A DNA stretch of 36,235 nucleotides from Candidatus Taylorbacteria bacterium RIFCSPHIGHO2_01_FULL_51_15 (lineage in GTDB: Bacteria; Patescibacteriota; Minisyncoccia; Phycocordibacterales; UBA10002), in contig MHRI01000030.1 in assembly GCA_001820935.1 (NCBI GenBank), positions 66,734 to 102,968 of the forward strand, in the 5' to 3' direction. A program made the translations under genes and the position numbers. The notes below the pieces were generated by a model that saw only the letters and a list, made by a program, of their open reading frames with translations, did no database searches and was not told where the DNA came from. Below are positions 21,435-28,474 of the stretch, piece after piece. The first letter of the stretch is position 1; the number at the start of each line of letters is the position of its first letter.

Positions 21435-21489
21435 AAATTATTCTAATTGACCTAATTGACCTAATTAGTCTAATTGACCTAAAGAAATC
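21435..21489. repeat. Left inverted repeat of S23 cassette 1
   Basis: It is made of AATTGACCT/AATTAGTCT 9-mers. AAATTATTCTAATTG (21435-21449) is an exact inverted match to 21914-21928, and CTAAAGAAATC (21479-21489) to 21883-21893. The gene starts 4 bases after it. Confidence 0.85.
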
Positions 21490-21492
21490 ACA

Positions 21493-21846
21493 ATGTCCGA
21501 TAAAAATCCAAAATACGACCTTGAAGAACGCACCGCAAAGTTTGGAGAGGCGATTGTGTTGTTTGCGAAGAAAATACCCGTAAATCCTGTCACTTCGCGC
21601 ATCATTCCACAATTGGTTGGTTCAGGCACCTCCATTGGCAGCAATTATTGTGAGGCAGACGATGCCGAGTCGGGAAAAGATTTCGTCCACAAACTGTGCA
21701 TCTGTAAAAAGGAAGCTCGAGAAACCAAACACTGGCTTCGTATACTGTCCGTTGCTGCGCCAGAGTTAAAGGGTGAAGCAAGAATACTATGGAAAGAGGC
21801 AAATGAACTTAATCTGATTTTCAATGCTATTGTTAAGAAGATTTGA
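21493..21846 (+). CDS. Four-helix-bundle (S23/bIVP, TIGR02436-like) protein, cassette 1
   Basis: The 117-residue all-alpha protein matches the four-helix-bundle family first known from 23S rRNA intervening sequences. Visible hallmarks are IPQLVGSGTSIGSNYCEADDA, then SGKDFVHKLCICKKEARETKHWL. The gene sits alone inside a 494-base unit bounded by AATT-rich inverted repeats (21435-21489 and 21883-21928). Related gene-less repeat pairs lie at 19737-19858. These proteins resemble the Avd accessory protein of diversity-generating retroelements and may bind nucleic acid, but no reverse transcriptase is present. Its role in this non-rRNA location is unknown. Confidence 0.8.
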   Translation: MSDKNPKYDLEERTAKFGEAIVLFAKKIPVNPVTSRIIPQLVGSGTSIGSNYCEADDAESGKDFVHKLCICKKEARETKHWLRILSVAAPELKGEARILWKEANELNLIFNAIVKKI

Positions 21847-21882
21847 AATAAGAAAACGTCCCTATGAGACATTGGTATTTTG

Positions 21883-21928
21883 GATTTCTTTAGAATAATT
21901 AGGTTAATTAGAACAATTAGAATAATTT
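21883..21928. repeat. Right inverted repeat of S23 cassette 1
   Basis: This contains GATTTCTTTAG (21883-21893) and CAATTAGAATAATTT (21914-21928), exact inverted matches to the left end. The -10-like TAGAAT before the next gene lies within it, so the repeat may carry that gene's promoter. Confidence 0.85.
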
Positions 21929-21935
21929 TCTCCCT

Positions 21936-22964
21936 ATGCCAGGTATGCGAAAAATCGAACTTACCTTTTTCTTCTTTCTCGTTGTCGTCACCGGCATTTT
22001 CTCCTTTTTCATATTCAAACCTTATCTTTCCGCTCTTTTCGTGGCGCTCGTGTTCGCGCTCGTCTTCCGCCCCGTCTATGAGGCCATCCATAGGAAAATA
22101 CGAAAGCCAAGCCTCGCCTCGCTACTCACCCTCTCGTTTCTTTTTCTCGTCGTATTTATTCCCGCCACACTCTTTGGTTTCTTTATCTTTGACGACGCGC
22201 AAGCGCTGTACCTCTCCTCGCGATCGGAGACCTCCGTTCTCGATCGTTTAGATGAATCGCTAGAGCCGATTGAAGCCTACGTGCAAATCGTTCTTCCCGA
22301 GTTTGAAATTGATATTTCCGAATATATAAACGCCGCGCTCTCGTTTCTCGTCGATAATTTTGGAAGTGTGTTCAGTCGTCTCGTCGGCGTCGTATTTCAG
22401 ACGTTCATCATGCTTCTCGCTCTCTTTTACCTCTTTCGTGACGGTTCCAAGTTTCGCTCGTTTCTCATCACCTTCTCTCCGCTCGAAAATGAGTATGACG
22501 AGCGTATCTTGAAACGCCTTGAAACGGCCATTGCCTCGGTCGTGCAAGGAAAACTTCTTATCGTTGTGCTCCAAGGGATCCTCGCGTCTATCGGCTTTTG
22601 GCTCTTTGGCATACCGCATCCGGTGCTCTTCGGAGCCCTGACTTCTCTTGCCGCCCTCATTCCGGCCGTTGGGATCGCCATCGTCTTTGTTCCCGCGATA
22701 CTCTATCTGTTTGCCTTTTCCAGCATTGGAGCCGCTATCGGACTTCTTGTCTTCGGGATTGTGGTGGGCGTGGTTGATAACATTCTCGGGCCGGTGCTCT
22801 ACGAGAAGGGACTGCAAATGCATCCGCTCATTATCCTGCTTTCCGTACTCGGCGGACTGGTCTTTTTTGGTCCCGTCGGGTTCCTTGCCGGGCCGGTGAC
22901 GCTCTCACTCCTCCTCGCGCTACTTGATATCTACCCGCTTTTGTTCGGAGAACAAAGGCGGTAA
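21936..22964 (+). CDS. AI-2E family (PerM/TqsA-like) membrane protein
   Basis: The 342-residue protein has seven to eight predicted membrane helices. It shows the AI-2E-transporter pattern. Two N-terminal helices are separated by KPYLSAL. A long loop follows at residues 85-150. A conserved block FRDGSKFRSFLITFSPLENEY comes near 167, then GKLLIVVLQGILASIGFWLFGIPHP (in part) and LIPAVGIAIVFVP. The final helices include VVDNILGPVLYEKGLQMHPL and GPVGFLAGPV. Family members export small molecules or ions and several act as antiporters, so the AI-2 name should not be taken as function. The promoter may be in the right repeat of the S23 cassette. Confidence 0.88.
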   Translation: MPGMRKIELTFFFFLVVVTGIFSFFIFKPYLSALFVALVFALVFRPVYEAIHRKIRKPSLASLLTLSFLFLVVFIPATLFGFFIFDDAQALYLSSRSETSVLDRLDESLEPIEAYVQIVLPEFEIDISEYINAALSFLVDNFGSVFSRLVGVVFQTFIMLLALFYLFRDGSKFRSFLITFSPLENEYDERILKRLETAIASVVQGKLLIVVLQGILASIGFWLFGIPHPVLFGALTSLAALIPAVGIAIVFVPAILYLFAFSSIGAAIGLLVFGIVVGVVDNILGPVLYEKGLQMHPLIILLSVLGGLVFFGPVGFLAGPVTLSLLLALLDIYPLLFGEQRR

Positions 22965-23086
22965 AGCACAGTACACAAAGACCAAACAAACATACCAAAG
23001 CACAGTATCCAAAAAGCCAAACGAAAGGAGGATTTGTGATTTGAGGCGTTGTGTTTTTGTCTGGTTTTTTGCCCGCCAGCCGGCGG
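22963..23086. repeat. Repeat-rich intergenic stretch with CCGCCAGCCGGCGG hairpin
   Basis: AAAGCACAGTA occurs at 22963-22973 and 22997-23007, a 34-base period. The 14-base near-palindrome CCGCCAGCCGGCGG is at 23073-23086, one base different from the two CCGCCAGCTGGCGG copies at 27165 and 27720. No gene is present in this 194-base gap. Confidence 0.7.
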
Positions 23087-23143
23087 ATTGTGTTTTGTGA
23101 AGTTTGAATGTTTTCACGCCAAATGGAGCAGGGCACAGGGTTG

Positions 23144-23152
23144 TGTTATAGT
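23144..23152 (+). promoter_or_regulatory. Extended -10 promoter of the MYG1 gene
   Basis: TGT-TATAGT ends exactly seven bases before the ATG at 23159. This leaderless arrangement decides the start over the ATG at 23108. Confidence 0.55.
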
Positions 23153-23158
23153 GTCTCC

Positions 23159-24055
23159 ATGCGGAAAGAACATTCAATTATTGTTACCCACGACGGCAAA
23201 TTCCATGCCGATGACGTCTTTGCGGTGGCTACACTGCTACTTGTATTCCCCGGCGCTACGGTGACCCGAACTCGAGATGAGGGCCTCATCAAGGGGGCGG
23301 ACGCGGCAGTGGATGTTGGCGGTATATATGACGAAGAAACGAATCGTTTCGATCACCATCAGAAAGAGGGAGCAGGGGTTCGAGAGAATGGCATTCCCTT
23401 TGCCGCGTTTGGACTTGTCTGGAAGAGATTTGGCGAAGCACTCTCCAAGGACAGGAAGGTAGCCTACCATGTGGAAGAGACTCTCGTCTCTCCCATTGAC
23501 GCCAATGACAACGGGGTTGATCTCGAAACTCCCGGCCCTGTCGGCATCGGGGCTGGCGTCTTCACCTACACCATCGTTGACGCCATACGCGCGTTTGACC
23601 CGACGTGGCTCGAAGAGGATCATGCTTCGGACGCGGCCTTCGCTGAAGCGACTCTTTTCGCGAAGCGCATCATTGAGCGCGAGATCAAACGGGGAGAAGG
23701 AAAGAAGAAAGGAGAAGAAAAAGTAATCGAGCTATACGAGCACGCGAAGGATAAACGACTCATCGTACTGCCGCATGCCTATTCATGGAAAGATACGCTT
23801 TGCAAGTTCCCCCTGCCACTTTTTGTCGTGCATCCGCAAAACGGGACATGGCGAGTATGTGCCGTGCGGGACAACCCGCATGTATTCGTGAATCGAAAAG
23901 ATTTGCCCGCAGAGTGGGCCGGGCTTCGGGACAGGGAGCTCTCGCGCCTCACAGGCGTTGAAGGCTCGGTATTCTGTCATCGGAACCGCTTTATGGCAGT
24001 TGCAGAATCAAAGGAAGGAGCGATAGCGCTCGCAAACCTCGCGCTTGAGGCATAG
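23159..24055 (+). CDS. MYG1 family DHH-like metal-dependent hydrolase
   Basis: The 298-residue protein is a MYG1/UPF0160 member. THDGKFHADDVFAVATLLL with the metal-binding His and Asp lies at residues 10-28. DVGGIYDEETNRFDHHQKE (DHH-type triad) is near 55-75. NDNGVDLETPGPVG follows near 115. The C-terminal RFMAVAESKEGAIALANLAL is also typical. MYG1 proteins are 3'-5' RNA exonucleases or phosphoesterases in eukaryotes; the bacterial role is not settled. The gene stands alone, with a leaderless promoter. S23 cassette 2 begins directly at its stop codon (24055), so the insertion has kept the reading frame intact. Confidence 0.92.
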   Translation: MRKEHSIIVTHDGKFHADDVFAVATLLLVFPGATVTRTRDEGLIKGADAAVDVGGIYDEETNRFDHHQKEGAGVRENGIPFAAFGLVWKRFGEALSKDRKVAYHVEETLVSPIDANDNGVDLETPGPVGIGAGVFTYTIVDAIRAFDPTWLEEDHASDAAFAEATLFAKRIIEREIKRGEGKKKGEEKVIELYEHAKDKRLIVLPHAYSWKDTLCKFPLPLFVVHPQNGTWRVCAVRDNPHVFVNRKDLPAEWAGLRDRELSRLTGVEGSVFCHRNRFMAVAESKEGAIALANLALEA

Positions 24056-24096
24056 TCAAAAGTCCATAAAGTCCATAAAGTCCGTAATGCCCATAA
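24055..24096. repeat. Left inverted repeat of S23 cassette 2
   Basis: GTCAAAAGTC (24055-24064) is an exact inverted match of 24480-24489. It continues with AGTCCATAA, AGTCCATAA, AGTCCGTAA and TGCCCATAA 9-mers. Only the first base touches the stop codon of the MYG1 gene. Confidence 0.8.
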
Positions 24097-24112
24097 CGTT
24101 TAATGCTCAATC

Positions 24113-24460
24113 ATGAGAATCGAGAAATTTGAAGATATTATCGCCTGGCAAAAAGCAAAGATACTTACTCTGCGCATATACGCATTGTTGGAGCATAACC
24201 GTGATTTTTCGTACAGGGATCAGATACAAAGAGCGGCAGTTTCAATCATGAATAATATTGCCGAAGGTTTTGAACGTCGTGGTGATGTCGAGCTTAGACG
24301 CTTTTTCTTTATTGCAAAAGGATCCTGTGGTGAAGTGCGGTCCCTCCTGCATTTAGGTCGAGACTTACACTATTTTTCTGAAAGCGATTTCTTGTATCTC
24401 CACGATCTCGCTCTAGAGACGTCAAAGCTCTTGTCAGCTTTTATAAAAAAGCTAGGATGA
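24113..24460 (+). CDS. Four-helix-bundle (S23/bIVP) protein, cassette 2
   Basis: The 115-residue protein is a textbook S23-type four-helix bundle. It opens KFEDIIAWQKAKILTLRIY. Then come QIQRAAVSIMNNIAEGFERRGDVELRRFF (in part) with the family's N-I-A-E-G-F-x-R core near residue 58, and IAKGSCGEVRSLLHLGRDL. It belongs to a different branch from cassette 1. It is enclosed by inverted repeats made of AGTCCATAA 9-mers (24055-24096 and 24465-24489). The unit of 435 bases separates MYG1 from obgE. As with cassette 1, the gene is the only content. Confidence 0.88.
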   Translation: MRIEKFEDIIAWQKAKILTLRIYALLEHNRDFSYRDQIQRAAVSIMNNIAEGFERRGDVELRRFFFIAKGSCGEVRSLLHLGRDLHYFSESDFLYLHDLALETSKLLSAFIKKLG

Positions 24461-24464
24461 TGCC

Positions 24465-24489
24465 TTTATGGACGTTAACGACTTTTGAC
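24465..24489. repeat. Right inverted repeat of S23 cassette 2
   Basis: This contains TTATGGAC and GACTTTTGAC (24480-24489), inverted matches to the left repeat units. It ends 16 bases before the obgE start. Confidence 0.8.
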
Positions 24490-24505
24490 TTTCAGACTTA
24501 TCCTC

Positions 24506-25474
24506 ATGTCTTTCATCGACGAAATAACCTTACATGTAAAAGCTGGAGACGGCGGAAACGGTATCGTCTCCTGGCTGCATGAAAAAGGGAAGGAATTTAT
24601 GGGCCCCGCCGGAGGTGACGGAGGGAAGGGGGGAGACGTGTACTTCAGGGCGGTGGCGGATATAAGTCGTCTCGGGGCGTACCGGTACGGCAATCTCTTC
24701 GCGGCAGGGCGCGGTGGCGACGGGATGCGCAAGAGCCGTCACGGGAAGAACGGCGAAGATCTCGAACTTGAGGTCCCTGTCGGCTCGCTTATCTTGAATA
24801 AGCGGACAAAGCGAGTGTACGAATTGCTCCGTGACGGCGAGCGCGTGCTGGTGCTCCATGGCGGACGCGGGGGACTCGGCAATGAGCATTTCAAAAGTTC
24901 CCGGAACGTGCGGCCGATGGAATCAACTATGGGGAGGAAAGGAGACGAAGCAGACTTTGAAGTTGAGCTTCGGCTTATTGCTGATGCGGGACTTATCGGC
25001 CTTCCGAACGCGGGAAAATCGTCACTTCTCAATGAACTTACCGCGGCGCGCGCGAAGGTAGGGAGCTATGCGTTCACCACCCTCGAGCCGAATCTCGGAG
25101 CGTTTTCTGGATTCATCCTCGCCGATATCCCCGGGCTAATTGAGGGTGCGTCGGCCGGGAAGGGCCTTGGCACAGAATTCCTGCGGCACATTGCCCGCAC
25201 CAAACTCTTACTCCACTGTATTTCGCTCGAGACTGACGATCTCCTCCAAGCGTATAATGTGGTGCGACAAGAACTTACCGCTTTCTCACCCGAGCTTGCC
25301 GGCAAGAGGGAAGTAATCGTGCTTACAAAATCGGATACCCGTGAAGCAAAAGATGTTAAAAAAGCCATCACGGTACTCAAACGAAAAAACCCTGACGTAT
25401 ACACGGTGTCAGTCATCGATGATGCGAAGCTGGAACAATTTAAGAAGGAGCTCCAGGCGCTCCTCAAGGGGTGA
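24506..25474 (+). CDS. obgE: GTPase ObgE/CgtA
   Basis: ObgE is an essential GTPase acting in late 50S ribosome assembly. The 322-residue protein has the glycine-rich Obg fold at residues 1-155 (DGGNGIVSW, GPAGGDGGKGGDVYF, GRGGDGMRKSRHGKNGED, LGNEHFKSS). The G domain carries G1 GLPNAGKSSLLN near residue 170, G3 DIPGLIEGA near 212, and G4 LTKSD near 274. It ends at LKG without the third OCT domain that many Firmicute Obg proteins have. I start at MSFIDEI (24506), seven codons after a TTG/ATG-like frame start. S23 cassette 2 is immediately upstream. Confidence 0.95.
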   Translation: MSFIDEITLHVKAGDGGNGIVSWLHEKGKEFMGPAGGDGGKGGDVYFRAVADISRLGAYRYGNLFAAGRGGDGMRKSRHGKNGEDLELEVPVGSLILNKRTKRVYELLRDGERVLVLHGGRGGLGNEHFKSSRNVRPMESTMGRKGDEADFEVELRLIADAGLIGLPNAGKSSLLNELTAARAKVGSYAFTTLEPNLGAFSGFILADIPGLIEGASAGKGLGTEFLRHIARTKLLLHCISLETDDLLQAYNVVRQELTAFSPELAGKREVIVLTKSDTREAKDVKKAITVLKRKNPDVYTVSVIDDAKLEQFKKELQALLKG

Positions 25475-25497
25475 ACCCAGCCTCATTCCTCCTTCCC

Positions 25498-25608
25498 TTA
25501 CCTCCCCTCCTTGGATGAGGAGGGGTTGGGGGTGGTCGAGTCTTCGAGACGGAGGATATTCCTCCTTTCATAAAGGAGGGTGGTCGAGTCTTCGAGACGG
25601 AGGATTTA
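25498..25608. repeat. Tandem GGAGG palindromic elements, left end of DUF559 cassette 2
   Basis: Two copies of a 27-base unit GGTGGTCGAGTCTTCGAGAC plus GGAGGAT start at 25531 and 25579. Each is preceded by a CCTCC/GGAGG hairpin (25504-25526 and 25561-25580). TATTCCTCCTTT (25557-25568) and CGGAGGATTTA (25598-25608) are exact inverted matches to 25997-26008 and 25946-25956. The DUF559 start codon begins at the last base. Confidence 0.85.
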
Positions 25609-26009
25609 TGAGGTTACGTTATAACCCACGACTGAGGAACATTGCTCGAAATTTGCGTAGAGCACACAATCTCTCCGAGGTACTCCTATGGCAGGAGCTA
25701 CGAGCTAAAAAACTCGGCGTGCAATTCTTGCGGCAGCGACCAATCGATGAGTACGTAGTGGATTTCTTCTGCACCAAACTAAATCTAGCTATAGAAATAG
25801 ATGGGGTAAGTCATGACAGTAAGGTACAGAAAGATGAAGAGCGAAAAAGGATTCTCGAATCAAAAGGGGTTCATTTCCTCAGATTCCTCGACAGTGAGGT
25901 TCGAAACAATCTTCAGGGTGTTCTTCTGGTGATAGCAGAATACATTAAATCCTCCGCCAAGCCCTTCAAAGCAAGGGCTTCGGCACCTCCTTTAAGAAAG
26001 GAGGAATAA
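25608..26009 (+). CDS. DUF559 Vsr-like endonuclease, cassette 2
   Basis: The 133-residue protein is a DUF559 PD-(D/E)XK nuclease. The landmarks are ARNLRRAHNLSEVLLWQELRAKKLGVQFLRQ, then YVVDFFCTKLNLAIEIDGVSH with the catalytic Asp and the E-x-D pair, and VHFLRFLDSEVRNNLQGVL. Its first codon lies in the left inverted repeat, and the last 20 residues plus the stop codon (KSSAKPFKARASAPPLRKEE) are encoded by the right inverted repeat. The gene and repeats therefore form one unit. It lies between obgE and gatB. Similarity to cassette 1 is in fold and motifs, not close in sequence. Activity on the repeats is a hypothesis. Confidence 0.82.
   Translation: MRLRYNPRLRNIARNLRRAHNLSEVLLWQELRAKKLGVQFLRQRPIDEYVVDFFCTKLNLAIEIDGVSHDSKVQKDEERKRILESKGVHFLRFLDSEVRNNLQGVLLVIAEYIKSSAKPFKARASAPPLRKEE
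25946..26008. repeat. Right inverted repeat of DUF559 cassette 2
   Basis: TAAATCCTCCG, a hairpin AAGCCCTTC.../GAAGGGCTT-like centre (AGCCCTT and AAGGGCT), then CACCTCCTTTAAGAAAGGAGG and AATA. It is the inverted partner of 25557-25608 and is translated as the end of the DUF559 protein. Confidence 0.85.
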
Positions 26010-26016
26010 GACGGAG

Positions 26017-27579
26017 CTACCGGAGCAGCGAGACAAAGATTTCTCGAAGCATCTCAGGGTTTGCCGCCCCCTTTGTGGCTTTCATGCCTTGGCCGACGAG
26101 AAATTGAAGCGCCGCCATTTTGCCTCCCTTGTAGTCGAGAGCCACTTTCTCATTCGCCGCGATGATGCCCTCTGCCACCTTCCTTAAGCCCGCTTTGTCG
26201 TTTTGTTGTAGAAGTCCTAGAGTCATGGCAAGCGCGCGCGGATCTCCACCCTTTTCAAAAAGCACCGCGAGGACGTCTTTTGCTCCACGCGATGAGAGCT
26301 CCTTTTTTGTAACCATGAGAATAAGCTCGGCGATTGCTTCCGGCGTGAAGAGAAAATCGGCACGATCCTGATCGAGCTTATGCTTTTTGATGAGACCGAG
26401 GAGATCCGAGGTGAGGTAGTTCGCGGCAAGAAGGAGGGCTTCTTTTTCTACTCGCCCCTTTGCCATCGCCTCGAACAGATTGGAGAGGGAGCGGCTGCCA
26501 ACGAGGGTTTCAATATCACTCTCTTTAAGTGAAAGCTCCCGATATCGCGCCCGTTTCGCATCGGGAAGTTCAGGCATCTCTTTCCGGAGGATTTCCTCCT
26601 TGAATTCGGGAATCTCGCGTATCACAAGTTTGGGAAGGTCGGGATCGGGGAAATACCGGTAGTCCTCCGCCTCCTCCTTGCTTCGTTGGCTGAAGGTTTT
26701 TCCGGTGTTTTCGTCCCATCCGCGCGTCTCCTGCTTCACCTTCTCGCCTAGGTCGAGTAGGGAAGCGTGCCGCTCTGCCTCGTACGCGATCGCCCGTTCC
26801 ACCGCGCGGAATGAATTCAAATTTTTCACTTCCACTTTTGTCCCAAGCTCCCCCTCCTCTCCCTCGGACTTCTTGCTAAGGCTGATGTTCGCCTCGATGC
26901 GCATTTCCCCCTTTTCCATGTTCGCGTCCGAGACGCCAAGATAGCGGAGGAGTAGTTGGAGCTCGCGAGCGAAATCTCCCGCTTCTTTCGCGCTTCGAAT
27001 AACCGGCTCGGTCACAAGTTCCATAAGCGGCACTCCCGCTCGATTAAAATCAATCAGACTAAATCCTTCGCTCTTAATTCCTCCTTTAGAAAAGGAGGTG
27101 TCCGAATCTTTGAGGACGGAGGATTTTGAAATCCCTCGGCTCGCAGACTCGCCACTCCCTTTATCCGCCAGCTGGCGGAAAGGGAGAATAGAGGAATCCT
27201 TGTGCAGGGAAGTGGCGGTGTCCTCCTCGAGATGGACGCGAGTGATTTTCACACCCCGAAGCTCGCCTCCGCGAACCAGCGGGAATTCGTACTGACTCAG
27301 TTGATACCCTTTTGGAATGTCGGGGTAGAAATAATTCTTTCGGTCAAACTCGGTGAAATCAGCGAGGGTCCCTCCAAGCGCGATCCCCACTTTCAGCACG
27401 TGTCTCACCGCCTCTTTATTAATCGTGGGAAGCGTACCGGGGTGTCCCATGCAGATAGGGCAGATGTTCGCGTTTGGACGAAGCTCATCCGGATCATTCT
27501 TCGAATCGCAAAACATCTTCGTTTTTGTACGAAGCTGTGCGTGTATTTCAAGACCCACGGTAAGTATGTAGTCGTTCAT
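26017..27579 (-). CDS. gatB: Asp-tRNA(Asn)/Glu-tRNA(Gln) amidotransferase subunit B with insert
   Basis: GatB binds the misacylated tRNA and, with GatCA, converts Glu-tRNA(Gln) or Asp-tRNA(Asn) to the amidated form in the cytoplasm. The 520-residue protein shows VGLEIHAQLRTKTKMFC, CPICMGHPGTLP, YPDIPKGYQLSQYE, DFNRAGVPLMELVTEP, RIEANISL and the C-terminal YqeY-like tail ending VGQGMKATKGAANPEML. Between VHLEEDT and FSLIDFNRAG, where other GatB proteins have about ten residues, there is an extra stretch of some 42 residues (129-170, KDSSILPFRQLADKGSGESASRG onward in part). That stretch is encoded by a repeat element at 27073-27191. The gatA and gatC genes are not in this window. Confidence 0.96.
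   Translation of the reverse strand: MNDYILTVGLEIHAQLRTKTKMFCDSKNDPDELRPNANICPICMGHPGTLPTINKEAVRHVLKVGIALGGTLADFTEFDRKNYFYPDIPKGYQLSQYEFPLVRGGELRGVKITRVHLEEDTATSLHKDSSILPFRQLADKGSGESASRGISKSSVLKDSDTSFSKGGIKSEGFSLIDFNRAGVPLMELVTEPVIRSAKEAGDFARELQLLLRYLGVSDANMEKGEMRIEANISLSKKSEGEEGELGTKVEVKNLNSFRAVERAIAYEAERHASLLDLGEKVKQETRGWDENTGKTFSQRSKEEAEDYRYFPDPDLPKLVIREIPEFKEEILRKEMPELPDAKRARYRELSLKESDIETLVGSRSLSNLFEAMAKGRVEKEALLLAANYLTSDLLGLIKKHKLDQDRADFLFTPEAIAELILMVTKKELSSRGAKDVLAVLFEKGGDPRALAMTLGLLQQNDKAGLRKVAEGIIAANEKVALDYKGGKMAALQFLVGQGMKATKGAANPEMLREIFVSLLR
27073..27191. repeat. Compound palindromic element inserted in gatB
   Basis: In plus-strand order: TTCCTCCTTTAGAAAAGGAGG hairpin, then CCGAATCTTTGAGGACGG, then GGAGGATTTT, AATCCCTCGG, and the 14-base palindrome CCGCCAGCTGGCGG (27165-27178) framed by CCCTTTAT and AAAGGG. 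It is in frame in gatB. An inverted, roughly 90 percent identical copy is at 27707-27831; the two differ in length by about six bases. Confidence 0.85.
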
Positions 27580-27706
27580 AGGTAGATAATGTTCATGGAA
27601 AGTACGCTATTCAGACTAACATTGATTGTCGCTCATTTCAAAATGTCGCCCGTGGAAAAGGAGAATACGCGTTGTGAAGAGTTGGTAAAGGTAATTCCCA
27701 CACCTC

Positions 27707-27831
27707 CTATTCTCCCTTTCCGCCAGCTGGCGGATAAAGGGAGTGGCTCATTCTGATGATGTCGAGGGATTTCTAAAATCCTCCGTCCCTCGAGGATTCG
27801 GGACACCTCCTTTTGAAAAGGAGGAATTAAG
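27707..27831. repeat. Compound palindromic element, intergenic copy
   Basis: This is the same element as in gatB but inverted: CCGCCAGCTGGCGG (27720-27733), CGAGGGATTT, ATCCTCCGTCCCTCGAGGATTC and the hairpin CCTCCTTTTGAAAAGGAGG (27807-27825). It has no open frame of its own. Confidence 0.85.
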
Positions 27832-28418
27832 ACCTCTTGATTCGGGGGTGTTTGTGTTTTCTAACGCTAGGCTGAAATTGAGGACATCTTCTTCCACCCC
27901 TTTAATAGCACTGTCGCGACATTTTCCCCGTGAACGGCGGAATGCTTGCCGCAATACCCGCCACGGTCAGCGCAATCTGCGTGTGAAACGAGGCACTCCG
28001 GGAGGGAAATCAGGATATGTCTCACGAAAAAGTGGCGGTGGAGAGATGAGAGCGGTCGGTGACAACTTTGCGCGGAGGGAACATGGGTATCATCCGAGAT
28101 GACCAAATCCCGAACAATCTGACCATCTCGGCTAGACTAACTCACATTACTCCGAGAACAGACCGGACCCTGATCGACATTTGAATGCGTGGCGCGAGTG
28201 TGAAACAGGGGAGAGATATCCACGAAAATGTGAATGTTTTCACAAAATTCGATTTCCGGCATCGGAATAAATCTTCTGGTCTCCAGACTCGGCATTTTGG
28301 GAGCGCGAGCTTCGCGCAACCTCGAGAATCGAAGAAAAACTGGCTGAAATTTTTTTGCAATCGCGACGAAATTCCTCTTGTCCACAGATTTTTGGTATCT
28401 CTTCCATTAGGCAAACTC

Positions 28419-28424
28419 TATAAT
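28419..28424 (+). promoter_or_regulatory. TATAAT -10 box upstream of the giant protein gene
   Basis: A perfect TATAAT lies 50 bases before the ATG at 28475. A possible -35 (TTGGTA, 28392) is too far away at 21 bases. The leader would be about 44 bases and has no strong Shine-Dalgarno. Confidence 0.45.
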
Positions 28425-28474
28425 TAGTCGCATCAATCCCCCCAGAGATATCTATCAGGACCATCTCGCCAAAC

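Larger units (their letters stand above)
27586..28474. other. Gene-poor stretch between gatB and the giant protein
   Basis: I see no supportable protein or RNA gene in these 889 bases. They contain the compound repeat at 27707-27831, an 8-pair hairpin CCGAGATG/CATCTCGG (28094-28131), a GCGCGA/TCGCGC hairpin (28303-28317) and a TATAAT at 28419. Short minus-strand frames here show no family features. No RNase P, tmRNA, SRP or tRNA signature was found by eye. A decayed gene remains possible. Confidence 0.6.

Noticed and set aside
27867-28106. Minus-strand 79-residue frame
   Set aside because: Composition looks random with many Cys and His and no start signals. A decayed gene in another frame cannot be excluded but is not supported.
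27586-28474. Structural RNA gene (RNase P, tmRNA or SRP)
   Set aside because: None of the conserved cores of these RNAs could be found on either strand by eye.
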